Below, piece by piece: positions 10,139 to 19,000 of a stretch of 64,000 nt of DNA. Source of the DNA: Saprospiraceae bacterium. GTDB lineage: Bacteria > Bacteroidota > Bacteroidia > Chitinophagales > Saprospiraceae. The stretch is from NCBI GenBank assembly GCA_020846655.1, contig JADLDL010000058.1, forward strand, positions 1-64,000. The letters are read 5' to 3'. Made by a program: the position numbers and the translations under genes. The notes beneath the pieces are model-generated. The model searched no databases and was not told where the DNA came from. It saw only the letters and a program-made list of their open reading frames with translations. How positions within the stretch are numbered: the first letter of the stretch is position 1; each line of letters opens with the position of its first letter.

Positions 10139-12844
10139 ATGCTTTTACCAGCCTATTTTTGGCAGATGGAATACCGTTTTTACTGGTGCTGCCGAAGCTG
10201 TCTGGCCGGGTTGTTTTTTTTCATGGCCATACATGCCACCGCCCAGGCTCCCCTACAGGCTGATTTTCAAAATATCCCCTTGTCGGAGGCTTTCCGAACG
10301 CTTGAAAAAACCGGTGGAATTACCATCTCTTATGATCCCGGTCTGGTAAAAAATATCCGGGTAACGGCCTCGTTTACAAATAAAAACCCGCAAGAAGCCT
10401 TTTCCATTTTACTCCAGCACACCCCTCTGGAAGCAGCTGTTGTGCGCGAACGCCATGTACTCATCCTGAAGCGCGACGAAGCCCCCAGCAGCCTGACGCT
10501 CTGCGCCAAACTGCTGGATGCCGACTCCCGCGAAGCGCTGCCCTACGCCAGTATTTTTTCCATAAAAGCCGGCGCCGGCGCCCAAAGCAACGCCGATGGC
10601 CAATTCCAACTCAGCAGCAATTCCGAACTGGCGCCACAAGACACCCTGCTCATCCGTATGCTCGGCTACCGCAGCCTTTCGGTGCCTGCATCCCGACTGC
10701 TGAACGACAACTGCCCGTCGATTTTGATGCGCCCGATCAGCCGCGAACTGGTCGAAATTACCATCACCGACAGGGCCCTGGAGGCACTCGAATTGCCCGT
10801 CGCCAGCCGGATCACTGAAGTGCGGCCCGAGCGACCCGGCCTGGTACCGAGCCTCGGCGAACCCGATCCTTTCCGCATGGTACAAGTGCTGCCCGGCGTA
10901 GCCGCCGATGGCGACAAAGCCGACGAATTGCTGGTGCGCGGCGGCAATACCGACCAAAACCTGGTGCTGTGGGAGGGCATTCCGATCTACCACACCGGCC
11001 ATTTGTTTGGCCTGGTCTCGGCGCTCAACCCCTATGTCGTAGACCGCGTCAATGTCTGGAAAGGCAATTTCAGTGCCGACCAGGGCGGTCGGGTATCAAG
11101 CCTGATTGATATGCGCACCGATCCCACTCCACTGGAGCGGCCCTCTTTTGCCGTTGGCGTCAACCTGGTCAGCACGTATTTTTCCCTGGAAACACCCTTG
11201 TTTCGCCGGAAAGGCGGTTTGTTGTTTGCCGGCCGGCACGCTTTTTCGGGCGTGTTGCAAAGCTCCGGGTATCAAAAATTGTTTGGCTTTGCCACCCAGG
11301 ACTCAAGAATCAAAAGCGAACTCGAGACCCAGCAAAACGACTCCCTGCTTCAAAAAGCCTTTCGCGTTTTTCCATATTCGACTTTCAGCGATGGCAACCT
11401 GAAACTTTGGCTCCGGCCCAATGCCCGTACCTTGCTCGACCTGAATGTGTACCTGGGCTACGATGTCCTGCGTTACCGCCGCGAGTTGGACCTCCGACAG
11501 TTTGGCACCTACCTGGCCGCCGCCGATACGGTGAATATTGTTAATTTTGGAATGAGTGCCCACGTGCACCGCGACTGGACCGAAAACTACTCCTCCGAAT
11601 GGCGTTTTGCAGTCAGCAATTATAAAAGCACCTACGACTTTACCGGCACTACCAATCCCGATGTGCCCCAGCAGTATTACCAGCACCAGGACAATACCCT
11701 CGGCGAAGGGGTGTTGCAATTTGACAACAACTGGCGCTTTTCCCGCCGGCATCATTTGCAATTCGGAGTACAAATCATCAAAACCGGCAATTTTTTCCTC
11801 GATTCGCTGCAAAACAAGCCCGATCCCAATGCCTCACGCCGCCTCCAGATCGACCTGCCCTCCAACCAGTCGGCACTCTACGGCATTTGGCGGCTGGGCG
11901 ATAGCGCGCACTGGTACCTGGAGGCCGGCTTGCGTCACGTGACCTTCAATTATACTACCCAATCCTACTGGGAACCCCGGCTTTCTGCTCAATGGCAGAC
12001 CGGCCCGCATCTTCGCCTGAAGGCCTTCGCGGGGGTATTTCACCAGTTTATGCGCCGGGCCTATGTGCCCAATATCCTGGGCCTCAACAACAGGGCCTGG
12101 GTGACGGCCGACGACAACCTGCAACTGCCTGTGCTCGAAAGCCGGCAGGTGTCGCTGGGGTTTACCTTTGAAAAAAAAGGCTGGCTGCTCGACGCCGAAG
12201 TGTACGGCAAGGTGCTGGAACCCGTCACCGGCGTGGACCTGCGCTTCAACGGCACACCCGATCTGTCGCTCTGGGCAGCCCGGGGCACCGAAAATGTGGG
12301 CGGCCTGGAGTTGTTGCTTCGCAAACGCTGGGGCCGCTACACCCAAGTACTGGCCTACACCAACAGCCGCGCCGATATGCAATTTGATTCCCTGAACCAG
12401 GGCAATGTTTTTCCTTCTGATTTCGATCAGCGGCAGGCCATCAACTGGACCCACAACCTGGGTTTCAAACACTGGTCCTTTTCCCTGTCCTGGAATTACC
12501 ACTCGGGCCGGCCTTACACGCCTCCCACCGGCGTCAATACCCAAACCCGTCCAGACGGCACAGTGGCCACCAGTGTTGCCTATGGCCCGCGCAACAGTGC
12601 CCGTTTGCCGGATTACTCCCGGTTGGACAGCAGCATTCAATATCATTTTGGAGAAAAACACCTGACCGGCACACTCGGGTTGTCGGTCTTTAACCTCCTC
12701 AACCACGCGAACCTGCAACAACGCGAGTTTTTTGTGCAAACCTTGTACGATGCCAACGGCGATCCGGAGACGTACACCACTGGCACCATCGAGCGCGGAT
12801 TGTTAGGGCGGATGCCCAATATTTTCCTGCTGTTGCGCTGGTAA
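10139..12844 (+). CDS. TonB-dependent receptor with STN signalling domain
   Basis: Outer-membrane receptor of 901 residues that would import a ligand with energy from TonB and signal to FecR. After a signal peptide ending near 'MAIHATAQA', an STN (secretin/TonB short N-terminal) domain spans about 38-110 ('FQNIPLSEAFRTLEKTGG'). A carboxypeptidase-regulatory-like beta domain (about 118-205), the plug ('LVRGGNTDQNLVLWEGIPIY', about 225-340) and a C-terminal barrel ending in 'IFLLLRW' follow. ATG 10139 is used, but ATG 10166 would give a tidier signal peptide. This is probably the receptor of the sigma/FecR pair at the window start. The substrate cannot be read from the sequence. It ends 6 bp from the convergent amidotransferase gene. 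Confidence 0.92.
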   Translation: MLLPAYFWQMEYRFYWCCRSCLAGLFFFMAIHATAQAPLQADFQNIPLSEAFRTLEKTGGITISYDPGLVKNIRVTASFTNKNPQEAFSILLQHTPLEAAVVRERHVLILKRDEAPSSLTLCAKLLDADSREALPYASIFSIKAGAGAQSNADGQFQLSSNSELAPQDTLLIRMLGYRSLSVPASRLLNDNCPSILMRPISRELVEITITDRALEALELPVASRITEVRPERPGLVPSLGEPDPFRMVQVLPGVAADGDKADELLVRGGNTDQNLVLWEGIPIYHTGHLFGLVSALNPYVVDRVNVWKGNFSADQGGRVSSLIDMRTDPTPLERPSFAVGVNLVSTYFSLETPLFRRKGGLLFAGRHAFSGVLQSSGYQKLFGFATQDSRIKSELETQQNDSLLQKAFRVFPYSTFSDGNLKLWLRPNARTLLDLNVYLGYDVLRYRRELDLRQFGTYLAAADTVNIVNFGMSAHVHRDWTENYSSEWRFAVSNYKSTYDFTGTTNPDVPQQYYQHQDNTLGEGVLQFDNNWRFSRRHHLQFGVQIIKTGNFFLDSLQNKPDPNASRRLQIDLPSNQSALYGIWRLGDSAHWYLEAGLRHVTFNYTTQSYWEPRLSAQWQTGPHLRLKAFAGVFHQFMRRAYVPNILGLNNRAWVTADDNLQLPVLESRQVSLGFTFEKKGWLLDAEVYGKVLEPVTGVDLRFNGTPDLSLWAARGTENVGGLELLLRKRWGRYTQVLAYTNSRADMQFDSLNQGNVFPSDFDQRQAINWTHNLGFKHWSFSLSWNYHSGRPYTPPTGVNTQTRPDGTVATSVAYGPRNSARLPDYSRLDSSIQYHFGEKHLTGTLGLSVFNLLNHANLQQREFFVQTLYDANGDPETYTTGTIERGLLGRMPNIFLLLRW

Positions 12845-12850
12845 AGCGGT

Positions 12851-13678
12851 TCAGGCGGGCACCAGGCTGAGTTGTTCCACCGCGTGCTCGAGAAAATTGG
12901 GAATAATTGTATCGAAGGTGCGCTGAATTTTCAGCGGGTTGGCGAGGTCCCGGATCATTCGGTCGTAGCGGGTTTCGCCGTGCTCATCAACGATGGATTG
13001 TTTCCGCGCGGGTTCCATAAAATAACTCAGCAGGCCGTTCGGATCGGCCTCGGGGTGAAACTGAGTCCCGATCATTTCCGGGCTGAACCGCACGGCCATC
13101 AGCGCCCGCTCGTAGTGCACATGCGGCCGCAATTTTTCCATACACAACACCTGCGCGCCCATGGCCTGGAGGCGTTTGTGGTTGGGGTTGACAACCTGAT
13201 AGCGCCGGAAATCGGCGATGTAAAACGGGTCGGGCAAGCCTTCAAAAAATTCTTCTTCTTTGCCCCAATGGGTTTTGTGCACCGGGTAGGTGCCAAACGA
13301 CATTTTATACCGCTCCGTCACTTCGCCCAAACCAAAATGCCAGCAAGCCATTTGAAAAGAATGACAGATAAAAATGCAATACTTTTTGCTGCGGCCGTTG
13401 GCGCCTTCCGAAGCGGCAATGCTCCGGTTCCATTGCCAAAGCGATTCGATCAATTCAAAATACCGGTCGAACCAGGGGCCATCGTTGAGCAGAGGATCGC
13501 CGGGGCCGCCCGAAAAAACATACACATCGTAAGACAAGTCAGGGACTTCGTTTTTGGCACGCACGTCAAAATGATCGGAGCGCAGTACATTGGCATATCG
13601 GGCCAGCATCGTGCGCAGCATCGGGATGCCGCGGTTGGATTCACCATTGTACATATCGAGGAGAGCAGCACGCAACAT
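12851..13678 (-). CDS. Class I glutamine amidotransferase-like protein
   Basis: Soluble protein of 275 residues with a class I glutamine amidotransferase (GATase1) fold. The nucleophile loop is 'CIFICHSFQMACWHFG', where the usual GxCxGxQ has become ICHSFQ with the cysteine retained. The His-Glu pair is in 'GTQFHPEAD'. The domain resembles the GMP synthase GATase, but no synthase domain is attached. Start ATG 13678 ('MLRAALLDMYNGESNRG') is preferred; the open frame extends to 13759 but lacks a family-like N-terminus. Similar stand-alone proteins often act on gamma-glutamyl compounds, but the substrate here is unknown. It stands alone, divergent from the acidic protein at 13971. Confidence 0.8.
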   Translation of the reverse strand: MLRAALLDMYNGESNRGIPMLRTMLARYANVLRSDHFDVRAKNEVPDLSYDVYVFSGGPGDPLLNDGPWFDRYFELIESLWQWNRSIAASEGANGRSKKYCIFICHSFQMACWHFGLGEVTERYKMSFGTYPVHKTHWGKEEEFFEGLPDPFYIADFRRYQVVNPNHKRLQAMGAQVLCMEKLRPHVHYERALMAVRFSPEMIGTQFHPEADPNGLLSYFMEPARKQSIVDEHGETRYDRMIRDLANPLKIQRTFDTIIPNFLEHAVEQLSLVPA

Positions 13679-13786
13679 AAGCAAACAGTCGGGTTGGCAA
13701 TTAGCAATACGATAAATTAGACCACAAATCCGGCCAGGGTCACAACCAGCCGTCGACACGCCTGCTTCAAAAACAGATCAGGCAGC

Positions 13787-13806
13787 GCGTGTGGTTAGCC
13801 ACACGC
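13787..13806. other. Perfect 8-bp hairpin in a divergent intergenic region
   Basis: GCGTGTGG and CCACACGC flank a TTAG loop. The hairpin lies between the divergent starts at 13678 and 13971. No T-run follows on either strand, so it does not look like a terminator. It may be a regulator-binding or RNA-structure element; no function is assigned. Confidence 0.4.
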
Positions 13807-13914
13807 TGACAAAAACATGCCAAAAAAGATTAGGGAAAGGGAAATGATCCGTGTTAAATCGGGACGGGAAAGCAAAGATCGGATTTCAACACCGTTATTC
13901 TGCTTTTGGAATCA

Positions 13915-13922
13915 TAATTTTG
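13915..13922 (+). promoter_or_regulatory. Putative -7 promoter box (TAATTTTG)
   Basis: It matches the Bacteroidota housekeeping -7 consensus TAnnTTTG and lies 48 bases before the ATG at 13971. No TTTG was found at the right -33 spacing. Confidence 0.4.
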
Positions 13923-13970
13923 TGCCGCGTTCGCACATGCCTTATACAAACCTGTTCGGGCCGATCTATT

Positions 13971-14462
13971 ATGAAATTTGTATCCGAAGATATTTTGGAC
14001 AACATCATCGATGAGCTCGATCAGATGGATGACGATCAATACGAGAACCGGATGGAGCAGTTCTCCAAGGAACAACCGGTACTCGTCGCTTATTTGTTTG
14101 ACGAAGAAACTTTTCACCTCCTCACCGAAGACGAAAAGGGCTACGTCCAGTACCTATCCCTGATCGTATGGCTGGCCAATGCCCGGGTGAATGGCCCGGT
14201 AGAGTCGGTCAGTGAAGAAATGATTGGACAGGCCGAGGAAAGAAACTACGAACTGCTGGAGGCCAGCACCGCCAAGAACTTCCGCGACCGGCTCAATGTG
14301 TTTTTTGAAAATACGCCGCAGGAAGATCTGCTCGCTTTTGCTGAAGAAGCCGTGCTCGACGAAGAGGAAGAAGGCGGCGAACCCCTGGTCACCAAAGAAG
14401 GCCGCGAGCCGATTTTTATTGCGGTCAAAACGGTGATTGATGTGCTGACGGCTGTGCACTGA
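13971..14462 (+). CDS. Conserved acidic hypothetical protein
   Basis: Soluble protein of 163 residues, rich in Asp and Glu, beginning 'MKFVSEDILDNIIDELDQMD'. An acidic stretch, 'AVLDEEEEGGE', lies at about 131-141. It has no signal peptide, membrane segment or known catalytic motif. The ATG at 13971 is chosen over an open upstream extension (from 13851), which overlaps the putative promoter and is not acidic like the rest. A strong terminator follows, so it is probably a single-gene unit. I do not recognise the family well enough to name it. Confidence 0.75.
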   Translation: MKFVSEDILDNIIDELDQMDDDQYENRMEQFSKEQPVLVAYLFDEETFHLLTEDEKGYVQYLSLIVWLANARVNGPVESVSEEMIGQAEERNYELLEASTAKNFRDRLNVFFENTPQEDLLAFAEEAVLDEEEEGGEPLVTKEGREPIFIAVKTVIDVLTAVH

Positions 14463-14471
14463 GCATCTATC

Positions 14472-14501
14472 GGGAAAGCCCTTGGCTTTCCCTTATTTTT
14501 G
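14472..14501 (+). terminator. Intrinsic terminator
   Basis: GGGAAAGCC (14472-14480) and GGCTTTCCC (14484-14492) form a perfect 9-bp stem with a 3-base loop, followed by TTATTTTTG. It ends the acidic-protein transcript just before the peroxidase promoter. Confidence 0.85.
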
Positions 14502-14557
14502 TATAAATCTACGCTCCGGTGTGATAAAAGTCATTCCGGTGGCCCATCCCCTTGTGG

Positions 14558-14565
14558 TACCTTTG
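14558..14565 (+). promoter_or_regulatory. -7 promoter box TACCTTTG very close to the start codon
   Basis: An exact TAnnTTTG match ending 7 bases before the ATG at 14573. Transcription would begin at or within a base or two of the start codon, implying a leaderless mRNA. Confidence 0.6.
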
Positions 14566-14572
14566 TTCCACT

Positions 14573-15526
14573 ATGGCACGAGTAAGTTTGTTTTTGTTGT
14601 TGGGTGCCTGCCTGATTTTGCTGGCGACTACGGCGTTTGAGCCGGGCGAACAAGGCCCGCAAACCAGCGAAGACCTGGGGCGGCTGTTGTTTGAAGATCG
14701 TATCCTGTCTTCAGACGAGAGCATCAGTTGTGCATCCTGCCACCTGCCCGCGTTCGCGTTTTCGGACACCTCGGCGGTCAGCGTGGGCGTTTTTGGCCAA
14801 AAAGGCCAGCGCAATACCCCCGCCATCACCAACATGAGCGCGCGCCCGGCATTTTTTTGGGACGGCCGCGCCGGCACCCTCGAGCAACAGGTCTTGCAAC
14901 CCATCGAAAACCCCATTGAGATGAACCTGCCTTTGCCTGTAGCCCTCGACCGCTTGCGGCAAAATGCCCGCTACAAAAGTTTTTTTCAAGCCATTTACGG
15001 CCGTCAGCCCGACTCCCTTACCCTGGCCGACGCCCTCGCCTCATTCGTCCGCACCCTCGAAACCGGCAACACGCCTTTTGACCGCTGGATGCAACGCCGC
15101 GATTCCAGTATGAGCCCTTCGGCCGTGCGCGGCCGCCAGATTTTTATGAACAAAGGCAAATGTTTCGATTGCCACTTCAGTCCCGATTTTACCGGCGATG
15201 AATTTCGAAACATCGGCCTCTACGATGGCCAAAAACTAAACGACCCCGGGCGTTTTGCCGTCACCAAAGACTCCGCCGATCTCGGCAAATTCAAAGTGCC
15301 CGGCCTGCGCAATATTGCCGTGACCGCGCCCTACATGCACGACGGCTCCTTCCGCACCCTGCGCGAAGTGATCGACTATTACGACCAGCCCGACAAGTTT
15401 GTCACCCACAGCAAAAACCGGGACCCCCTGCTCGCCCAGCCGCTCGCCCTTACAGAAACGGAAAAACAAGACCTGGAGGCTTTTCTATTGGCCCTCACCG
15501 ACGAGCAGTTCAAACCCGCCAAGTAA
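14573..15526 (+). CDS. Di-haem cytochrome c peroxidase (MauG/CcpA family)
   Basis: Periplasmic protein of 317 residues that would reduce hydrogen peroxide using electrons from a c-type cytochrome. The N-terminal hydrophobic segment ('VSLFLLLGACLILLATTAF') acts as signal peptide or anchor. Two haem c motifs are visible: C53-A-S-C56-H57 and C197-F-D-C200-H201. Between and after them are family motifs such as 'RNTPAITNMSARPAFFWDGR' and 'TAPYMHDGSFRTL'. ATG 14573 gives a good signal sequence; the seven-residue upstream extension overlaps the -7 box. Some members modify proteins or other substrates instead of using peroxide, so the substrate is an inference. Confidence 0.92.
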   Translation: MARVSLFLLLGACLILLATTAFEPGEQGPQTSEDLGRLLFEDRILSSDESISCASCHLPAFAFSDTSAVSVGVFGQKGQRNTPAITNMSARPAFFWDGRAGTLEQQVLQPIENPIEMNLPLPVALDRLRQNARYKSFFQAIYGRQPDSLTLADALASFVRTLETGNTPFDRWMQRRDSSMSPSAVRGRQIFMNKGKCFDCHFSPDFTGDEFRNIGLYDGQKLNDPGRFAVTKDSADLGKFKVPGLRNIAVTAPYMHDGSFRTLREVIDYYDQPDKFVTHSKNRDPLLAQPLALTETEKQDLEAFLLALTDEQFKPAK

Positions 15527-15542
15527 GTCGCCTCTTCCAAAC

Positions 15543-16862
15543 CTACGTTGCATTTTCCAGGGCCTTCCGCATCGCGGCGGCTTTCACCAGGCATTCTTCA
15601 TACTCCTGCTCCGGCACCGAATCGTACACAATGGCGCCACCCACCTGGCAGGATAGGTATTGCGCACCCTCGTGGTACAAAATGCTGCGAATCACTACGT
15701 TAAAATCAAAATCGCCCTCTGGTGTGCAATACCCCAGCGCCCCGGAATACAGGCCGCGCCGGCTGCGCTCGTAGCGTTCGATCAAGTCCATAGCCATTAC
15801 CTTGGGCGCGCCAGTCATGCTACCCATCGGGAAGGCATCCCGCAGGGCATCCAGCGGATGGGCGCCTGGTCGCAGGGTGCCGGCTACCGTCGAGATCATT
15901 TGGTGCACTGTTTGGAAGGAATACACCCCAAATAATTCCTCCACCCGTACTGTGCCGGGCAGGCAATGGCGGGCCAGGTCGTTGCGCACCAGGTCCACGA
16001 TCATCACGTTTTCGGCGCGGTCCTTTTGACTTTGGGCTAGTTCCTGTCGCACCAACGCATCCGTGCCGGGGTCCGGGTGCCGGCGACGGGTGCCTTTGAT
16101 GGGCTGGGAAACCAAAGTGGAGCCTTCTTTGCGCAAAAAACGCTCCGGGCTGGCGCAGAGCAAGTGCCGGCCCTGCCAGCGCAGGTAGGCCGCAAAAGGC
16201 GCCCGGGTCAGGTTGTTCAGGCGTCGAAAGGTGGGCGCCGGCTGGATCTGGACCTGTTCGGCATAAAACTCCTGGCACAAATTCATTTCGTAGACGTCGC
16301 CGTCGATGATGTGTTGCTGGATGGCCGCTACCGTATTCAGGTATTCGGCTTTGGATATGCGTGGGCGCAGCGCAATGGTGTCGCCAGGTTCAGGCGCCGC
16401 TGGTGTTTGCGCCTGGATAGCCTCCCAGACCAGCCTGGGAGGAAGGCTCAGGGTGTGAATTTCGATCTCCCAATGGCTGCCGGCAGCTGCACGGCGGATG
16501 CCGGCCACCGTTTCCGGTTGAAAAAAGAAAAGATCGGGGAAACCAATTCCATCGGGGTGCCCGGACTGGAGGCGCTCCAATTCATTTTTCAGGTCGTAAC
16601 CAAAGCCCCCGAAAAGCCAGTCTTTTTTTTGCTGGGCAAACGTTTTGAACCCGGCAAAGGCATCGCCAGCAGGGGCCTGGAACAGTGCCGCTGCACCGGT
16701 GGCTACCAAGCACTCCCAGCGACTGTGTTGATCGGCGGGGTATTCGTTGCTGTCGAGGTACACGGCTATCGGAAAAGTGCAGGCCCAATCGAGCAGGCGG
16801 TTTTTCGCAGCGGCCAGCTCGGGCAGCGGAAAACGGGCGGTATGTCGTGTGGTGGGTTTCAA
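15543..16862 (-). CDS. pabB: Aminodeoxychorismate synthase component I
   Basis: Enzyme of 439 residues that converts chorismate to 4-amino-4-deoxychorismate for folate synthesis, using ammonia from a PabA glutaminase. The chorismate-binding domain covers about 165-435, with 'PIKGTRRR' (the Lys typical of PabB; anthranilate synthases have Ala there), 'ENVMIVDLVRNDLAR', 'GSMTGAPKV' and 'GLYSGALGY'. No pabA is adjacent, so the glutaminase must lie elsewhere. It lies 21 bp downstream of the YigZ-like gene on the same strand and may share its transcript. Its end converges on the peroxidase gene with 16 bp between stops. Confidence 0.92.
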   Translation of the reverse strand: MKPTTRHTARFPLPELAAAKNRLLDWACTFPIAVYLDSNEYPADQHSRWECLVATGAAALFQAPAGDAFAGFKTFAQQKKDWLFGGFGYDLKNELERLQSGHPDGIGFPDLFFFQPETVAGIRRAAAGSHWEIEIHTLSLPPRLVWEAIQAQTPAAPEPGDTIALRPRISKAEYLNTVAAIQQHIIDGDVYEMNLCQEFYAEQVQIQPAPTFRRLNNLTRAPFAAYLRWQGRHLLCASPERFLRKEGSTLVSQPIKGTRRRHPDPGTDALVRQELAQSQKDRAENVMIVDLVRNDLARHCLPGTVRVEELFGVYSFQTVHQMISTVAGTLRPGAHPLDALRDAFPMGSMTGAPKVMAMDLIERYERSRRGLYSGALGYCTPEGDFDFNVVIRSILYHEGAQYLSCQVGGAIVYDSVPEQEYEECLVKAAAMRKALENAT

Positions 16863-16883
16863 AAAATTGTCCTGTCGGTAGTT

Positions 16884-17546
16884 TTATGTTTCATGCTGCG
16901 ACACCAGCACGCCGGCAGGCCATTCCAGCGTCTGGGCTTCGTCGGTGCTTACTTTCCACAACAAGGCTTTCAGGTGCAGCAGTTTATCGGCCACCTCGCT
17001 TTGGCGGATGCCAATGCTGAGCAGGGCGCCGGTATCGCTGAATTCTTGCTGACCGAGTTCCAAGCCTAGTTTTTTCAGGGCATTCATCAGGTCGGGCAGG
17101 AGGGCATAGTCGACCTGAATATGAAAATGATCCGATACGATTTTTTCGACGATTTGTGCTTGGCGCAGGGCTTCGGCCGTGCTTTCGCGGTAGGCCTGAA
17201 TGAGGCCGGAGGCGCCCAGCAGGGTGCCGCCGAAATAGCGCACCACGATGGCGACTACATCGGTGAGGCCGGCGGCGTCGATTTGGCCGAGGATAGGGCG
17301 GCCGGCGGTGCCGGAGGGTTCACCGTCGTCGTTGGCCCGAAACCGATGTCCGTCGAGGCCGAGGCGCCAGGCGAAACAGTGGTGCCGGGCTTTGAAATGC
17401 GCCTTGCGCAAGGCTTCCACCCGCTCCATCGCCTCCTCCTCGGTGCGCACCGGGTAGGCAAAAGCCAAAAATTTGCTACCCCGGTCTTTGAATTCGCCGG
17501 TAGCTGCTTCAGAAAGGGTGAGGTACGAATCGGGCAGTTGAGCCAT
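16884..17546 (-). CDS. YigZ/IMPACT family protein
   Basis: Cytoplasmic protein of 220 residues. The UPF0029 N-terminal domain (about 12-120) shows 'KFLAFAYPV', 'HHCFAWRLG', 'DDGEPSGTAGRPIL' and 'VVRYFGGTLLGASGLIQAYR', the family signature. A ferredoxin-like C-terminal domain (DUF1949) follows. The family includes bacterial YigZ and eukaryotic IMPACT, linked to translation regulation, but the bacterial role is not well defined. ATG 17546 is chosen because a TACCTTTG box lies 6 bases upstream; the longer frame from 17594 would run through it. Confidence 0.9.
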   Translation of the reverse strand: MAQLPDSYLTLSEAATGEFKDRGSKFLAFAYPVRTEEEAMERVEALRKAHFKARHHCFAWRLGLDGHRFRANDDGEPSGTAGRPILGQIDAAGLTDVVAIVVRYFGGTLLGASGLIQAYRESTAEALRQAQIVEKIVSDHFHIQVDYALLPDLMNALKKLGLELGQQEFSDTGALLSIGIRQSEVADKLLHLKALLWKVSTDEAQTLEWPAGVLVSQHET

Positions 17547-17552
17547 GGGCGG

Positions 17553-17560
17553 CAAAGGTA
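17553..17560 (-). promoter_or_regulatory. -7 box TACCTTTG (minus strand) for the YigZ-like gene
   Basis: CAAAGGTA on the plus strand reads TACCTTTG on the minus strand. It ends 6 bases before the ATG at 17546, which again implies a leaderless or nearly leaderless mRNA. Confidence 0.6.
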
Positions 17561-17729
17561 ATTGGGGAACGGTTATTTTGTTAAGTCGGCGCAAGTGTTT
17601 TTTCTTGTAAAAAATTCATTTTCAAGCAACTAGGGATAAATTAAATTTCAAAAAATGTATTTGCCTGCTGTGGCTGAGTCTGGAATTATTCAATCTTTAA
17701 GATTCATTTCTTAAAAAAACAGGCACCCC

Positions 17730-18998
17730 ATGCGCGAAGACTTTTTACATTTTCTCTGGCGATGGCGCCGCTTTGATGCCCGCGATTTGTACTGCACCGA
17801 CGGCCAGGTCCTGGAAATTCTGCACCCCGGCGAACCCAATCCACACGCGGGCCCCGATTTTTTCAACGCCCGCATCCGGTTGAACGAAACGCTTTGGGCG
17901 GGCAACGTAGAGATCCACCTGAATGCCTCTGATTGGCTGGCGCACCGGCACGATGAGGACCCCGCCTACGACAATGTGGTGTTGCACGTGGTGCTCGACG
18001 AAGACCGGCGGCTGTGCCGGCGAAGTGGCGAGCCGCTGCCTTGCCTGGTGCTCCGGCCCCGTATCCCGCCGCAATTGCTGGACAAATACCTGCGCCTGGA
18101 GCACGAGCGCGCCTGGATCCCTTGCGAAAAAACCTATGGGCTGGTGCCGGAAATCGTCCGGCACAATTGGCTGGACCGCTTGTTGGTGGAACGACTGGAG
18201 CAAAAAACGGAAGCCGTGCGGCAAGCGGTGGAGGCCAGCGGGCAGCATTGGGAGGAGGCGTTTTACCGTTTGCTGGCCCGCAATTTTGGCTTGAAAATAA
18301 ACACCGAACCTTTCGAGGCGCTGGCGCGCAGCCTGCCCTTGCGTGTTTTGGCCCGGCACAAGGACCAATTGTTCCAACTGGAGGCGCTGCTGTTTGGTCA
18401 GGCGGGTTTGCTGGAAGGGGGGTTTGCCGACGAATACCCGCAGGCACTGGCAAAAGAATACCGGTTTTTGCAACAAAAATATGCCTTGGTGCCACTGGAG
18501 GGAAGTCAATGGAAATTTTTCCGCCTGCGGCCATCAGGTTTCCCCACGCTGCGGCTGGCGCAATTGGCAGCGCTGATCCACCGCTCTTCGCAGTTGTTCA
18601 GTGTACTGCTGGCCAGCTGGAATACGGCTGAAACCGAAGCGCTGTTTCAGGTAGAAACCAGTGCCTATTGGCAAACGCATTTTCGTTTTGACAAAAGCAC
18701 CGACAAGCGAACCAAACCACTGGGCCGCGAATTTGTACATTTGCTGCTCATCAATACCGTGGCGCCGGTTTTGTTTCACTACGGCAACGCCAAGGGACAG
18801 CCCGACCTGCAAGACCGCGCCCTGCGCCTTTTGGAGGAACTGCCGCCCGAGTCGAATACCATCGTGGACAACTGGTCTGCCCTGGGCCAACGGGCTGCCC
18901 ATGCAGCCCAGTCGCAGGCCTTGTTGCAGTTAAAAATGCACTACTGCGATGCCCGGCGCTGCCTGGAATGTGCCATCGGTAATGCTATCTTACGCTGA
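17730..18998 (+). CDS. DUF2851 family protein
   Basis: Protein of 422 residues matching a family common in Bacteroidota and without an assigned function. The N-terminus ('MREDFLHFLWRWRRFD', then 'LEILHPGEPNPHAGPDFFNA') and 'GNVEIHLNASDWLAHRHDED' followed by 'YDNVVLHVV' are family hallmarks. The D/E-rich N-terminal core has been suspected of being nuclease-like, which is speculation. The C-terminus has a cysteine cluster, 'CDARRCLECAIG', possibly a metal site. It is followed after 2 bp by a PAP2-like membrane protein gene, so the two form an operon. Confidence 0.85.
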   Translation: MREDFLHFLWRWRRFDARDLYCTDGQVLEILHPGEPNPHAGPDFFNARIRLNETLWAGNVEIHLNASDWLAHRHDEDPAYDNVVLHVVLDEDRRLCRRSGEPLPCLVLRPRIPPQLLDKYLRLEHERAWIPCEKTYGLVPEIVRHNWLDRLLVERLEQKTEAVRQAVEASGQHWEEAFYRLLARNFGLKINTEPFEALARSLPLRVLARHKDQLFQLEALLFGQAGLLEGGFADEYPQALAKEYRFLQQKYALVPLEGSQWKFFRLRPSGFPTLRLAQLAALIHRSSQLFSVLLASWNTAETEALFQVETSAYWQTHFRFDKSTDKRTKPLGREFVHLLLINTVAPVLFHYGNAKGQPDLQDRALRLLEELPPESNTIVDNWSALGQRAAHAAQSQALLQLKMHYCDARRCLECAIGNAILR

Positions 18999-19000
18999 TT

